Shown here piece after piece: positions 1 through 9,551 of a stretch of DNA of 64,000 nucleotides. Source of the DNA: an uncultured Croceitalea sp. (GTDB lineage Bacteria; Bacteroidota; Bacteroidia; Flavobacteriales; Flavobacteriaceae). A program made the position numbers and the translations under genes. The stretch covers positions 1 through 64,000 of the forward strand of contig CANLWK010000008.1 of assembly GCA_947494805.1 (NCBI GenBank), written 5' to 3'. The notes below the pieces were generated by a model, which was not told where the DNA came from, did no database searches, and saw only the letters and a list, made by a program, of their open reading frames with translations. Every line of letters starts with the position of its first letter. The stretch's first letter is position 1.

Positions 1-318
1 AGTGTGGGGGATCCCCCTCTCAGGGCCCCTAACCATCGTTGCCTTGGTAAGCCGTTACCTTACCAACCAGCTAATGGTACGCATGGCCATCTTTGTCCGA
101 TAAATCTTTAACCACTATATCATGCAATAATGTGGTACCATGGGGCATTAATCCAAATTTCTCTGGGCTATTCCCCTGACAAAGGTAGGTTCCATACGCG
201 TTCCGCACCCGTGCGCCGGTCGTCAGCAAGGTGCAAGCACCCTCTGTTACCCCTCGACTTGCATGTGTTAGGCCTGCCGCTAGCGTTCATCCTGAGCCAG
301 GATCAAACTCTTCATTGT
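1..318 (-). rRNA. 16S ribosomal RNA, 5' part (truncated by window start)
   Basis: The reverse complement holds the conserved bacterial 5' 16S signature AGAGTTTGATCCTGGCTCAG at 292-311, followed by AACGCTAGCGGCAGGCCT and the downstream 16S helices to position 1. Only about the first 318 nucleotides of the gene are present; the rest lies left of the window on the minus strand. The 5' boundary is approximate because processed ends cannot be read from DNA. The sequence is of flavobacterial type. Confidence 0.95.
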
Positions 319-512
319 TGATCGTTAAATATTCTAAAATATACCCAATCAACCCTTTAAAGTCCTTTTTGACGTCAAAATGGTTCTTTATAATTCTCTT
401 TTACGCTGTCTATTTCAATATGTATATGAACTTCTTCAATATCCCAAAAAAAAACCGGAATCCCTACGATCCCGAAATCCTTTTGTGCCCCACATCATCT
501 GCAAAGCGGGTG

Positions 513-544
513 CAAATATAGAAAGGATTTTTTTATCCATCCAA
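513..544 (-). promoter_or_regulatory. Probable rRNA operon promoter (flavobacterial sigma-A type)
   Basis: On the minus strand a -33 TTG (544-542) is separated by 21 nt from TATATTTG (520-513), which fits the Bacteroidota consensus TTG-N17-23-TAnnTTTG. It lies about 200 nt upstream of the 16S 5' end, so the transcript would carry a long AT-rich leader. The region 319-717 between 16S and thrS otherwise holds only A- and T-runs and no supportable gene. Confidence 0.6.
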
Positions 545-717
545 ACCTTTTTAAAAAAAAATCAAAAAAAAACACAATTGATTGATTTTCAAAAGTTTAA
601 AAGTGCCTATTTCTAAAAAAACGGGACATATAATATACCACCTTTTTTTGAATCATCCAAATACCGACAAATAGCGGTACCTTATCGATAAGGTCAAAAT
701 GTAATGCACATTATATA

Positions 718-747
718 TTGTGGCATTCAGACAAGGTATTATCTTTG
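718..747 (+). promoter_or_regulatory. thrS promoter, TTG-N19-TAnnTTTG
   Basis: TTG at 718-720, a 19-nt spacer and TATCTTTG at 740-747 match the flavobacterial housekeeping promoter exactly. The expected start of transcription is about 20 nt upstream of the thrS ATG at 774, and this supports that start over the longer reading frame beginning at 720. Confidence 0.7.
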
Positions 748-773
748 CAGCTATTCTAAATTTAAAGCTCATA

Positions 774-2714
774 ATGATTAACATTACTTTACCCGACGGA
801 GCAGTAAAACAGGTTGCACAAGGAAGCACTCCCTTGGATATTGCAAAAAGTATCAGTGAAGGCCTCGCAAGAAACATTATTTCCGCCAAATTCAATGAAA
901 CTACTGTTGAAACTACCACTCCTTTACTTGAAGATGGAGACCTTACCTTATATGGTTGGGGTACCACCGAGGGTAAAAAGGCATTTTGGCATTCGAGCTC
1001 ACATGTTGTTGCACAAGCTTTAGAAGAATTGTATCCGGGCATAAAGCTTACCATTGGGCCTGCGATAGAGAATGGCTTTTATTACGATGTTGATTTTGGA
1101 AATCATTCCATATCTGAAAAGGATTTTCCGAATATTGAAAAAAAGGCCCTGGAAATTGCTCGCGGCAAGCATGACTTTAAAATGCGGGAAGTTTCAAAAG
1201 CTGATGCACTGGCATACTATGATGAACAGCAGAACATATATAAAGTTGAATTGATTGAAAATCTGACCGACGGCGAAATCACTTTTTGTGACCATAGCAC
1301 CTTTACCGATTTATGTCGTGGAGGACATATTCCGAATACCGGCATCATCAAAGCGATAAAAATTTTGAGCGTTGCCGGGGCATACTGGCGTGGTGATGAA
1401 AACAATACACAGCTGACCAGGGTATATGGTATTTCTTTCCCCAAACAAAAAGAACTTACCGAATATCTCGCACTACTCGAAGAGGCAAAAAAAAGAGATC
1501 ATAGAAAACTTGGCAAAGAACTTGAACTTTTCACATTTTCCCAAAGAGTAGGCCAAGGACTGCCTTTATGGTTACCAAAAGGTGCTGCACTACGTGAACG
1601 TCTAGAAGATTTTCTCAAAAAAGCACAAAAAAAGGCAGGTTATGAAATGGTGGTCACCCCGCATATAGGGCAAAAAGAATTGTATGTGACATCAGGGCAT
1701 TATGCCAAATATGGAGAAGACAGCTTTCAGCCAATTGAAACACCAAAACAAGACGAAGAGTTTTTGTTAAAGCCCATGAACTGCCCACACCATTGCGAAA
1801 TCTATAATGCAAGTCCTTTTAGTTATAAAGATTTACCAAAACGGTACGCCGAATTCGGCACGGTCTATCGCTATGAACAGAGTGGTGAGCTTCATGGCCT
1901 GACCCGGGTACGTGGCTTTACCCAAGATGATGCGCATATCTTTTGTACTCCAGATCAATTGAATGATGAGTTTAAAAATGTCATAGACCTTTCTTTGTAC
2001 GTTCTGGGTTCTTTAGGTTTTGAGAATTTCACCGCACAGGTCTCTGTTCGTGATCTTGAGAAACCTGAAAAATATATTGGTTCGGTCGAGAATTGGGAGA
2101 AAGCGGAACAAGCCATTATTGACGCCGCTGAAGAAAGGGGACTGAATTTTGTTGTTGAAAGTGGTGAAGCTGCTTTTTACGGACCCAAACTAGATTTTAT
2201 GGTCAAAGATGCTCTGGGCCGCAACTGGCAATTGGGCACCATTCAAGTTGATTACAATTTACCTGAACGATTTGATCTCACATACAAAGGCAGTGATAAT
2301 GAGCTACACAGGCCCGTAATGATACACCGTGCACCTTTTGGCAGCTTGGAACGTTTTGTGGCGTTGTTACTTGAGCACACGGGTGGCAATTTTCCGCTTT
2401 GGTTGATACCACAACAGGCTATTGTATTGCCAGTCAGCGAGAAACATGAAAAATATGCTGAAAAAGTTTTGAATTCGTTGGAAAATCACGAAATTCGCGC
2501 GCTCATTGATAACAGGAACGAAACCGTTGGTAAGAAAATCCGAGAAGCAGAATTAAAGAAAATACCCTTTATGCTGATAGTCGGAGAGAATGAAGAGGAA
2601 GCAGAAACTATAGCAGTACGAAAACATGGCGGAGACGATTTGGGCAGCCTGAGCGTCAAGCGATTTTCGGACTTGGTTTCAAAAGAAATAAATAGTACCT
2701 TAAAGTCGTTCTAA
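774..2714 (+). CDS. thrS: Threonine--tRNA ligase
   Basis: Charges tRNA-Thr with threonine in the cytoplasm. The 646-residue protein starts [13 protein letters not shown], a TGS domain (about 1-60), followed by the editing/SAD domain with its [12 protein letters not shown] metal-binding signature, the class II catalytic core (motif 2 region around [27 protein letters not shown], motif 3 near [11 protein letters not shown]) and a C-terminal anticodon-binding domain. Length is normal for bacterial ThrRS. An upstream in-frame ATG at 720 would add 18 residues unlike the family and would precede the promoter, so ATG 774 is preferred. It heads the thrS-infC-rpmI-rplT cluster common in bacteria. Confidence 0.97.
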   Translation: MINITLPDGAVKQVAQGSTPLDIAKSISEGLARNIISAKFNETTVETTTPLLEDGDLTLYGWGTTEGKKAFWHSSSHVVAQALEELYPGIKLTIGPAIENGFYYDVDFGNHSISEKDFPNIEKKALEIARGKHDFKMREVSKADALAYYDEQQNIYKVELIENLTDGEITFCDHSTFTDLCRGGHIPNTGIIKAIKILSVAGAYWRGDENNTQLTRVYGISFPKQKELTEYLALLEEAKKRDHRKLGKELELFTFSQRVGQGLPLWLPKGAALRERLEDFLKKAQKKAGYEMVVTPHIGQKELYVTSGHYAKYGEDSFQPIETPKQDEEFLLKPMNCPHHCEIYNASPFSYKDLPKRYAEFGTVYRYEQSGELHGLTRVRGFTQDDAHIFCTPDQLNDEFKNVIDLSLYVLGSLGFENFTAQVSVRDLEKPEKYIGSVENWEKAEQAIIDAAEERGLNFVVESGEAAFYGPKLDFMVKDALGRNWQLGTIQVDYNLPERFDLTYKGSDNELHRPVMIHRAPFGSLERFVALLLEHTGGNFPLWLIPQQAIVLPVSEKHEKYAEKVLNSLENHEIRALIDNRNETVGKKIREAELKKIPFMLIVGENEEEAETIAVRKHGGDDLGSLSVKRFSDLVSKEINSTLKSF

Positions 2715-2743
2715 AAATTATGTTTAATTAAAATTAGTAAGTC

Positions 2744-3301
2744 ATAGCAATACGAAGACGTTTTAGACCCCAACCAAGAAGGGAAAACAAAAACCCCCAT
2801 AATATCAATGAAAAAATTCTTGCCCCAGAGGTAAGACTGGTGGGTGACAATGTAGAAGTAGGTGTTTATCCTATTAGAAAGGCTTTAGATAAAGCCCAAG
2901 AATTAGAGCTGGATTTGGTTGAGATTTCACCGAAAGCGCAACCGCCGGTCTGTAAAATCATCGATTACAAAAAGTTTCTTTATGAACAAAAGAAACGTGA
3001 GAAGGCCATGAAGGCCAAGGCATCAAAAGTAGTCGTAAAAGAAATAAGGTTTGGACCTCAAACTGATGACCATGACTATGCTTTCAAGAAGCGTCATGCA
3101 GAGAAGTTTTTAAAAGAAGGAGCCAAATTAAAGGCATATGTTTTTTTCAAAGGTCGTTCCATAGTATACAAAGATCAAGGAGAAATTCTTTTGTTGCGAT
3201 TGGCCTCTGAATTAGAGGATTTTGGAAAAGTAGAACAGATGCCAAAATTAGAAGGTAAGCGTATGACCATGTTCATAGCGCCTAAAACAAGTAAGAAATA
3301 A
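2744..3301 (+). CDS. infC: Translation initiation factor IF-3 with a likely ATA start
   Basis: Binds the 30S subunit, blocks premature 50S joining and proofreads the initiator codon. Reading upstream of the conserved core in frame gives (I)[13 protein letters not shown] and then [20 protein letters not shown], the typical Bacteroidota IF-3 N-terminus. An in-frame TAA at 2738 sets the limit. No ATG, GTG or TTG lies in frame at the expected place; the codon there is ATA at 2744, so a rare initiator is inferred, as for E. coli infC (AUU), where poor starts give autoregulation by IF-3. A GTG at 2840 would delete most of the N-terminal domain. The 185 aa length is normal. rpmI and rplT follow. Confidence 0.88.
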   Translation: MAIRRRFRPQPRRENKNPHNINEKILAPEVRLVGDNVEVGVYPIRKALDKAQELELDLVEISPKAQPPVCKIIDYKKFLYEQKKREKAMKAKASKVVVKEIRFGPQTDDHDYAFKKRHAEKFLKEGAKLKAYVFFKGRSIVYKDQGEILLLRLASELEDFGKVEQMPKLEGKRMTMFIAPKTSKK

Positions 3302-3327
3302 GCGGAGATAAATCATAAAAAGGAAAA

Positions 3328-3525
3328 ATGCCTAAAATGAAAACTAAATCCAGTGCCAAAAAGCGATTTAAGCTTACAGGTTCTGGTAAAATCAAACGAA
3401 AGCACGCTTTTAAAAGTCATATTCTGACCAAGAAATCTAAAAAGCGTAAGCTAAAACTGACACACTCAACACTAGTGCATGAGTCAGATGTCAATAGTAT
3501 CAAAGAACAACTACGATTAAAATAG
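3328..3525 (+). CDS. rpmI: 50S ribosomal protein L35
   Basis: A small basic ribosomal protein of 65 residues beginning [20 protein letters not shown], the L35 signature, with Lys/Arg-rich segments and HSTLVHESD near the C-terminus. It lies 26 nt after infC and about 90 nt before rplT, the conserved infC-rpmI-rplT order. In other bacteria this operon is autoregulated by L20; no leader structure was established here. Confidence 0.97.
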   Translation: MPKMKTKSSAKKRFKLTGSGKIKRKHAFKSHILTKKSKKRKLKLTHSTLVHESDVNSIKEQLRLK

Positions 3526-3614
3526 TTGTCAAATCGGTAAATTATTAACCCTGGAGTTGGGCCGTTAAAAGTGTACTTTAAGATGTACCGCCTACTACAA
3601 AAATTTAAAGAAAA

Positions 3615-3959
3615 ATGCCAAGATCAGTTAATGCAGTAGCTTCAAGAGCCAGAAGAAAAAAGGTAATGAAGCAAGCAAAAGGTTACTTCGGAAGACGTAA
3701 AAACGTTTGGACAGTAGCAAAAAATGCGGTTGAAAAAGCAATGCAATATGCTTACCGCGATAGAAGAAACAAAAAGAGAACTTTTCGCGCCCTATGGATT
3801 ACGCGTATTAATGCAGGAGCAAGACAATATGGAATGTCTTATTCGCAATTCATGGGAAAAGTAAAAGCTAACGGAATCGAGTTGAACCGAAAGGTTTTAG
3901 CCGATTTGGCCATGAACCATCCTGATGCTTTTAAAGCCATCGTTGAAAAAGTTAAATAA
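3615..3959 (+). CDS. rplT: 50S ribosomal protein L20
   Basis: A 114-residue primary 23S-binding assembly protein starting [20 protein letters not shown], with the basic N-terminal extension and the conserved globular part ([20 protein letters not shown]). Full length. It is the last gene of the thrS-infC-rpmI-rplT cluster and is followed 30 nt later by a strong intrinsic terminator. In other bacteria L20 represses its own operon by binding mRNA. Confidence 0.97.
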   Translation: MPRSVNAVASRARRKKVMKQAKGYFGRRKNVWTVAKNAVEKAMQYAYRDRRNKKRTFRALWITRINAGARQYGMSYSQFMGKVKANGIELNRKVLADLAMNHPDAFKAIVEKVK

Positions 3960-3989
3960 AGATTTTAGTAAACTTACCCCGCTTATTAA

Positions 3990-4019
3990 AACCCTGTTAT
4001 TCTGTAACAGGGTTTTTTT
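3990..4019 (+). terminator. Intrinsic terminator after rplT
   Basis: A perfect 10-bp stem (AACCCTGTTA, 3990-3999, paired with TAACAGGGTT, 4005-4014) with a 5-nt loop is followed by a T-run to 4019. It ends the thrS-rplT transcription unit. Confidence 0.9.
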
Positions 4020-4063
4020 ACACTATCCAATTAAATTTACTACAGTACTTTGAAGCCACCGTT

Positions 4064-4486
4064 TTAGTTTCCAAAAGTGGTCAACACCAAACTTCTTTTC
4101 GAGGCATGGTCTCGGTGTTCGCATAAATATATGCCCTGCCAAATGCCCATGTTCAACTTTCCATTTGATATAGGTATTTGTAAAGATGCTCCCATCAAAG
4201 AAGCCTTTATATGCGCAGGCATATCATCGGACCCCTCATAATCATGCCTGTAGTATGGCATATTCTCAGGAACCATTTTGTTGATATGACTCTCAAAATC
4301 GATTCGAACCGTAGGGTCGGCATTTTCATTTATCGTAAGGCTTGCCGATGTGTGTTTTATAAAAACATGTAACATGCCGATTTCAATTTTTTTGATACTT
4401 GGCATCTTATCAATTACCTCGCTGGTAATCAAGTGAAAGCCTCTGCTATACGGCTTTAATTGAATTTCTGACTGATAGTACTTCAT
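4064..4486 (-). CDS. YjbQ/UPF0047 family protein
   Basis: A single-domain cytoplasmic protein of 140 aa. It matches the YjbQ (UPF0047) family, sometimes named secondary thiamine-phosphate synthase because some members can replace ThiE weakly; the physiological role is uncertain. Family hallmarks are visible: HVFIKHTSASLTINENADP, HRHDYEGSDDMPAHIKAS in variant form (YRHDYEGSDDMPAHIKASLMG) and the terminal block GIWQGIYLCEHRDH. Full length. It stands alone between the rplT terminator and a HAD gene on the opposite strand, with no clear promoter motif upstream. Confidence 0.88.
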   Translation of the reverse strand: MKYYQSEIQLKPYSRGFHLITSEVIDKMPSIKKIEIGMLHVFIKHTSASLTINENADPTVRIDFESHINKMVPENMPYYRHDYEGSDDMPAHIKASLMGASLQIPISNGKLNMGIWQGIYLCEHRDHASKRSLVLTTFGN

Positions 4487-4625
4487 AACATAACTCCTTT
4501 GTCATTCCTGTAAGATGCAGGAATTCATGGTGATTATTGCAATATAAATAGATTCTCTAATTCATAAACATGACAAAAACCATTTTTAATTGATATAAAC
4601 TTTACATCTATAATTCTTGATGTTC

Positions 4626-4633
4626 TAACTTTG
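4626..4633 (+). promoter_or_regulatory. Flavobacterial -7 element upstream of the HAD gene
   Basis: TAACTTTG matches TAnnTTTG and lies 20 nt upstream of the ATG at 4654. No well-spaced -33 TTG was found, so the call rests on the -7 motif and its position. Confidence 0.45.
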
Positions 4634-4653
4634 CAGCTGATTTCAAACTCCCT

Positions 4654-5448
4654 ATGGATTTATCTCAGATAAAAATGGTCGTCTCTGATATGGATGGCAC
4701 TCTTTTAAATTCCAACCATCAGGTCAGCAATCGTTTTTTTGAGCTGTTTCAAGGGTTAAAAGAGAAAGAAATTCAATTTGTGGCCGCCAGTGGAAGGCAA
4801 TACCATAGTATTGTACAAAAGCTCGCACCTATTCAGAATGATATTCTTGTCATTGCCGAAAATGGCGCTCTTGTAAAACAGCGAGAAGAAGAACTTTTGG
4901 TCACACCACTACAAGAAGGCCTCAAAGAAACCTTACTCTCCAAAATTGAAGAAATAGACGGCGCACATGCGATGTTATGTGGTAAGTACAATGCCTATTT
5001 TGATGGCAAATCAAAGCCTTTTCTCGAACAGTTGAAAGAGTATTATGGGCGGTTTGAGATTATAGACACCTTTGCCGATGTTGATGATGAAATTGTAAAG
5101 ATTGCCGTATATCACAGCACAAGTGCAGAGAAATGTCTTTATCCCGAAATGCAAGATTTAGAGCCCCGCGTAAAAGTAAAAGTGTCAGGGCAAAACTGGT
5201 TAGATTTAAACCATACCAACGCACATAAGGGATTCGCCTTAGAAAAAGTGATGCAAACTTTTGGTTTACAACCAAATGAAGTTCTGGTCTTTGGTGACTA
5301 CAACAACGACCTTGAAATGTTAGCGCTGGTAGATCATAGTTTTGCTATGGCCAATGCACATCCTGAAGTTAAAAAGGTTGCAAATTACGAGACTAAAAGT
5401 AATAATGCTTTTGGTGTAGAAACTGTATTGGAAAAGCTGTTACATTAA
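4654..5448 (+). CDS. Cof-type HAD-superfamily phosphatase
   Basis: A 264-residue haloacid dehalogenase-type hydrolase of the Cof/YbiV group, which usually dephosphorylates sugar phosphates or small phosphometabolites. Motif I is VSDMDGTLLNS near residues 10-20 (the first Asp is the nucleophile), motif II lies near VAASGRQ, the large C2 cap occupies the middle, and motif IV is VFGDYNNDLEML near residue 215. The substrate cannot be inferred. The stop overlaps the stop of the convergent gene ending at 5445. Confidence 0.9.
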   Translation: MDLSQIKMVVSDMDGTLLNSNHQVSNRFFELFQGLKEKEIQFVAASGRQYHSIVQKLAPIQNDILVIAENGALVKQREEELLVTPLQEGLKETLLSKIEEIDGAHAMLCGKYNAYFDGKSKPFLEQLKEYYGRFEIIDTFADVDDEIVKIAVYHSTSAEKCLYPEMQDLEPRVKVKVSGQNWLDLNHTNAHKGFALEKVMQTFGLQPNEVLVFGDYNNDLEMLALVDHSFAMANAHPEVKKVANYETKSNNAFGVETVLEKLLH

Positions 5449-6740
5449 GTCTTCTGTTTTTTCTTTCTAGCTGCAGGGAAAAGCACATTGTTCAGTATCA
5501 AACGATATCCTGGTGATGTTGGGTGCAACTCCAATTCTGTTTTTGGATCACCCACGCGATGTTGGTAGTCTTCGGGGTCATGACCTCCATAGAAAGTAAA
5601 AAAGCCCTTACCTTTAATACCATGTATATAGCGGGCCTCACCGTTTAACTTGCACTCACCTAAAATCATGGCCGTTGGTTTAACTTGTTCTCTAGTGAAC
5701 GAGGTGGTCTGTCCCATAAAACCTTTGACCAAGGTGGTATGGTTCTGTGTCAACATCGTTGGTACTGGATCCCATTTTGCCGAAAACTCCATCAATGAGA
5801 AATAATCGGACTCTTTGGGTACGTTTGAGCGCTTAGGTGTCATATCTATAGATGAAAACTCATAACGCAGAGGACTACGTTCTAAAACAAAATCTTGAAA
5901 AGCAAACGTTCTATCAAAATCAAGTTGGCCTTGATAATTGGCATCTGACGGATCACCATCAAACATTGGTTCACAAATATCAACATCGTTTGCGGCAAGG
6001 GCAATATCAAAACTATCGGTAGCTGAGCACATGGCAAACATAAAACCACCACCTATGACATAACGTCTTATCTTTTCGGCAACGGCGCTCTTCTGCTCAG
6101 AGACTTTGTTGTATCCTAATTTGGCCGCTCTTTCTTCTGCCAATCGCTTGCCTTCGATGTACCATGGCGCTGCTCGGTAAGCGCCATAAAATTTTCCGTA
6201 TTGACCGGTAAAATCCTCATGGTGCAGATGTAACCAATCGTAAAGTGCCAATTTATCGTCAAGCACTTCTTCATCATAAACAGTGACATAAGGTATCTCT
6301 GCATAGGTCAAGACCATGGTAACGGCATCATCCCAAGGCTGGTTATCTTTTGGAGAGTACACTGCAATCTTCGGTGCTTTTTCTAGTATGACGGCATCTT
6401 GGTTTTGAGACGGGCTACTGATTCCATCCAGAATGGACGCCGCTTCGCCATCTGACAATACTTCAAAAGAAACCCCTCGTATTTGACATTCTTTACGAAT
6501 AACATCACCGTCGGGCAACAAAAATGACCCTCCCCTATAGTTCAATAACCACTGTACTTTTTGCTGCTTGCTCAATACCCAATACGTAACGCCGTAAGCC
6601 TTAAGATGGTTCTTTTGTGATTCTGAATCCATAGGAATCAATACTACCGAAGCAGAAGCAGAAATCGAGAAAAAGAAAAATAGAATCGTGAGCTTTTTGG
6701 TATAAGCTTTAAATGGTCCTCTTTTAAAAAGGAACATCAT
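5445..6740 (-). CDS. Exported protein with an amidotransferase-like fold (often labelled asparagine synthetase B)
   Basis: A predicted secreted or periplasmic protein of about 431 aa; the start at 6740 places a hydrophobic signal segment (LTILFFFFSISASASVVLIP) near residues 15-35. Homologues in Flavobacteriaceae are, as I remember, labelled asparagine synthetase B, but no N-terminal Cys glutaminase or ATP-pyrophosphatase PP-motif of AsnB is visible. What can be seen is a class I glutamine amidotransferase/ThuA-like signature, GGGFMFAMCSATDS with Cys238 at the nucleophile-elbow position, and a conserved HGIKGKGFFTFYGGHDPEDY segment near the C-terminus. Its start region overlaps the end of dnaB by 17 nt, suggesting co-transcription. 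The real reaction is unknown. Confidence 0.65.
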   Translation of the reverse strand: MMFLFKRGPFKAYTKKLTILFFFFSISASASVVLIPMDSESQKNHLKAYGVTYWVLSKQQKVQWLLNYRGGSFLLPDGDVIRKECQIRGVSFEVLSDGEAASILDGISSPSQNQDAVILEKAPKIAVYSPKDNQPWDDAVTMVLTYAEIPYVTVYDEEVLDDKLALYDWLHLHHEDFTGQYGKFYGAYRAAPWYIEGKRLAEERAAKLGYNKVSEQKSAVAEKIRRYVIGGGFMFAMCSATDSFDIALAANDVDICEPMFDGDPSDANYQGQLDFDRTFAFQDFVLERSPLRYEFSSIDMTPKRSNVPKESDYFSLMEFSAKWDPVPTMLTQNHTTLVKGFMGQTTSFTREQVKPTAMILGECKLNGEARYIHGIKGKGFFTFYGGHDPEDYQHRVGDPKTELELHPTSPGYRLILNNVLFPAARKKKQKT

Positions 6741-8271
6741 TGTCGGGGTCGGTTCCTTCATTGTTGAAAGAACTTCCGAAAGCTTCGTCTGTACTAGGTA
6801 AATTAGGTGTAGCAAACGGATTTTCATCATTGTCGTTCATCTTAGATTGAAACTCGAAAGGAGAATCAAAGTCATCTAAGTTATCAAACTTACCAAGATT
6901 ACCGATAAACTTTAACCTAATATTCTCTAAACCACCGTTACGGTGCTTGGCCACAATGAACTCTGCTTGACCTTGGGTCGGCGTACGCTCTTCATCGTCC
7001 CATTCATCAATTTTATAATACTCGGGACGATATATGAATGATACAATATCTGCATCTTGTTCGATTGCTCCAGATTCACGCAAATCAGATAGAATCGGTC
7101 TTTTGCTTCCCCCTCGGGTCTCCACTGCCCGGGATAGCTGAGAGAGTGCGATTACCGGCACATTCAGTTCTTTGGCAAGTGCTTTTAGATTCCTTGAAAT
7201 AGTAGATATTTCTTGTTCACGGTTACCCCCTTTCTGGCTACCACCTGCGGTCATCAACTGCAGGTAATCGATTATAATCATTTTGATGCCATGTTGAGAA
7301 GCCAATCGACGTGCCTTAGCTCGAAGGTCAAATATGGATAACGACGGGGTATCATCAATGAAAAGGGGAGCCTTTTCAAGGGTTTTGACTTTTACGTTCA
7401 ATTGCTCCCACTCATGTTTTTCTAATCTTCCTGTACGTAGTTTTTCAGAAGAGAGTCCAGTTTCAGAAGATATCAAACGGGTTATCAGCTGTACAGAGGA
7501 CATCTCTAATGAGAAAAAAGCAACAGGGATATCTGCATTCACAGCAATATTCCGTGCCATCGACAGGGTCAGTGCTGTTTTACCCATACCTGGTCGCGCG
7601 GCCACAATGACCAAATCACTTGGCTGCCAACCAGAAGTCAATTTATCTAACTTATCAAAGCCAGAGGGTATTCCACTTAAGCCTTCTTTGTTCGATATTT
7701 CCTCAATTCGCTTTTTGGCTTGTATGACCAAGTTTTGGGCAGTTTCTGCCGAACGTTTTAAATTGCCTTGGGTAACCTCGTAGAGTTTCGCTTCGGCATT
7801 GTCCAACAAATCAAAAACATCAGTGCCTTCGTTGTATGCATCTTCAATAATTTCGTTGGATATTTTAATCAGGCTCCGCTGAATAAATTTTTGGAGAATA
7901 ATGCGCGCATGAAACTCAATGTGGGCCGAAGAAGCTACTTTTTGCGTAAGCTTTATAAGGTAAAAATCACCGCCAACGGCCTCTAAATGACCATCTTTCT
8001 TTAATTGTGATGAAACGGTTAATAAGTCTACAGGTTCAGATGATTCAAACAATTTAAAGATAGCTTCGTAGATAAACTTGTGCGATTCTTTGTAGAATAC
8101 ATCCGGATGTAAAATATCGATGACCTCATCCACACCCTTTTTGTCTATCATCATTGCACCCAACACAACCTCCTCTAAATCAACAGCTTGTGGCGGTATT
8201 TTACCACGTTCAAGGTTGATGATAGTAGATTTATCGATTTTACGACCTATTATAGGTTTCGGGTTGTCCAT
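6724..8271 (-). CDS. dnaB: Replicative DNA helicase DnaB
   Basis: The hexameric 5'-3' helicase that unwinds DNA at the replication fork. The 515-aa protein has the N-terminal DnaB domain (about 27-130), a linker, and the RecA-like helicase domain with Walker A ARPGMGKT at 225-232, Walker B IIIDYLQLM near 335 and the conserved ALSQLSRAVETRGGSKRP segment. The acidic C-terminal tail is typical of Bacteroidota. No intein is present. Immediately upstream at 8277-8284 the minus strand reads TACTTTCG, close to TAnnTTTG, so the transcript may be nearly leaderless. Confidence 0.97.
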   Translation of the reverse strand: MDNPKPIIGRKIDKSTIINLERGKIPPQAVDLEEVVLGAMMIDKKGVDEVIDILHPDVFYKESHKFIYEAIFKLFESSEPVDLLTVSSQLKKDGHLEAVGGDFYLIKLTQKVASSAHIEFHARIILQKFIQRSLIKISNEIIEDAYNEGTDVFDLLDNAEAKLYEVTQGNLKRSAETAQNLVIQAKKRIEEISNKEGLSGIPSGFDKLDKLTSGWQPSDLVIVAARPGMGKTALTLSMARNIAVNADIPVAFFSLEMSSVQLITRLISSETGLSSEKLRTGRLEKHEWEQLNVKVKTLEKAPLFIDDTPSLSIFDLRAKARRLASQHGIKMIIIDYLQLMTAGGSQKGGNREQEISTISRNLKALAKELNVPVIALSQLSRAVETRGGSKRPILSDLRESGAIEQDADIVSFIYRPEYYKIDEWDDEERTPTQGQAEFIVAKHRNGGLENIRLKFIGNLGKFDNLDDFDSPFEFQSKMNDNDENPFATPNLPSTDEAFGSSFNNEGTDPDNDVPF

Positions 8272-8439
8272 GGGTGCGAAAGTATGGAATTAACCTTTAG
8301 TTAACTTTAAATTTGCTTACTCTGATGTTCACAGCTCTTCAACAAAAGTATTGTTGATAACTTGAAAATACTGTTAACAACTGAAATAAATAAGAAAAAT
8401 TTGACAAGTTTGATTTTTGAAAAAACGAAAACATTGGGG

Positions 8440-9393
8440 CTAGCCGTTAAACACACCCATATTTGCATATTTTTCCATGCGATTAGCTACCAATTCCTTT
8501 GGTGATAACTTTTTGAGCTCATCAAAATGGTTAGAAATTTTATTTTTTACGGAATCAAAAGTCTTATCACGATTTGTATGTGCACCTCCCAAGGGTTCGC
8601 GGACAATCTCATCGATAAGTTTCAATTTTTTCATATCTGGTGCTGTAAGTTTTAAAGCTTCAGCGGCCTGCTCTTTGAACTCCCAACTTCTCCAGAGAAT
8701 GGACGAACACGATTCAGGGGATATAACAGAATACCATGTGTTTTCTAACATTAAGACTTTATCGCCCACACCAATGCCCAATGCACCACCTGAAGCACCC
8801 TCACCGATAATAACAACAATGATTGGTACTTTTAGTCGTGTCATTTCTAAAATGTTACGGGCGATGGCTTCTCCTTGACCACGCTCTTCGGCCTCAATAC
8901 CAGGATAAGCGCCTGGTGTATCAACAAAACAAACTACAGGTATGCCAAACTTTTCAGCAGACTTCATCAAACGCAAAGCTTTTCTATAGCCTTCTGGATT
9001 GGCCATACCAAAGTTTCGGTATTGTCGCGTTTTGGTATTGTATCCTTTTTGTTGACCAACGAACATATAGCTTTGATCGCCGATTTTACCTAGGCCACCT
9101 ATCATGGCCTTGTCATCTTTAACAGTTCTATCACCATGTAACTCTAAAAATGTATCTCCGCAAATGGCATTGATATAGTCCATGGTATATGGTCTATTCG
9201 GATGTCTTGATAGTTGAACACGTTGCCAAGCTGTCAAGTTCTTGTAGATTTCTTTTTTGGTCTCTGCCAATTTTTTCTCAATCTGTTGGCAGGTCTCGGT
9301 AACATCAACATCACTCTCTTCCCCTATTACTTGGCATTTTTGAAGCTGTTCTTCAAGCTCTTTAATAGGTAGTTCAAATTCCAAATATTCCAT
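8440..9393 (-). CDS. accA: Acetyl-CoA carboxylase carboxyltransferase subunit alpha
   Basis: Together with AccD it transfers the carboxyl group from biotin to acetyl-CoA, the first step of fatty acid synthesis. The 317-aa length is normal. Signatures: an N-terminal coiled region, [52 protein letters not shown] (oxyanion/crotonase-fold core) and [14 protein letters not shown]. It is a single gene between dnaB and the permease gene, on the same strand as both. Confidence 0.97.
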   Translation of the reverse strand: MEYLEFELPIKELEEQLQKCQVIGEESDVDVTETCQQIEKKLAETKKEIYKNLTAWQRVQLSRHPNRPYTMDYINAICGDTFLELHGDRTVKDDKAMIGGLGKIGDQSYMFVGQQKGYNTKTRQYRNFGMANPEGYRKALRLMKSAEKFGIPVVCFVDTPGAYPGIEAEERGQGEAIARNILEMTRLKVPIIVVIIGEGASGGALGIGVGDKVLMLENTWYSVISPESCSSILWRSWEFKEQAAEALKLTAPDMKKLKLIDEIVREPLGGAHTNRDKTFDSVKNKISNHFDELKKLSPKELVANRMEKYANMGVFNG

Positions 9394-9424
9394 TTCAATA
9401 TAAGTTCTCAGTCAAGTTAGTAGG

Positions 9425-9432
9425 CAAATATA
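9425..9432 (-). promoter_or_regulatory. -7 element of the accA promoter
   Basis: On the minus strand the sequence reads TATATTTG, an exact TAnnTTTG match, 32 nt upstream of the accA ATG. The nearest TTG lies 27 nt further upstream, longer than ideal spacing. Confidence 0.45.
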
Positions 9433-9551
9433 AAACTTTGGGCGCTATATGATAGACATCAAAATTCACTTTGTTTAAAATCATTATAGTTTGGGGTCGT
9501 ATCGGCATTGCGATATCATTTGTTCGACTATCGCCATATACAAGTGATTAT

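Noticed and set aside
2840-3301. infC starting at GTG 2840
   Set aside because: It would remove most of the conserved N-terminal domain, which is present in frame upstream.
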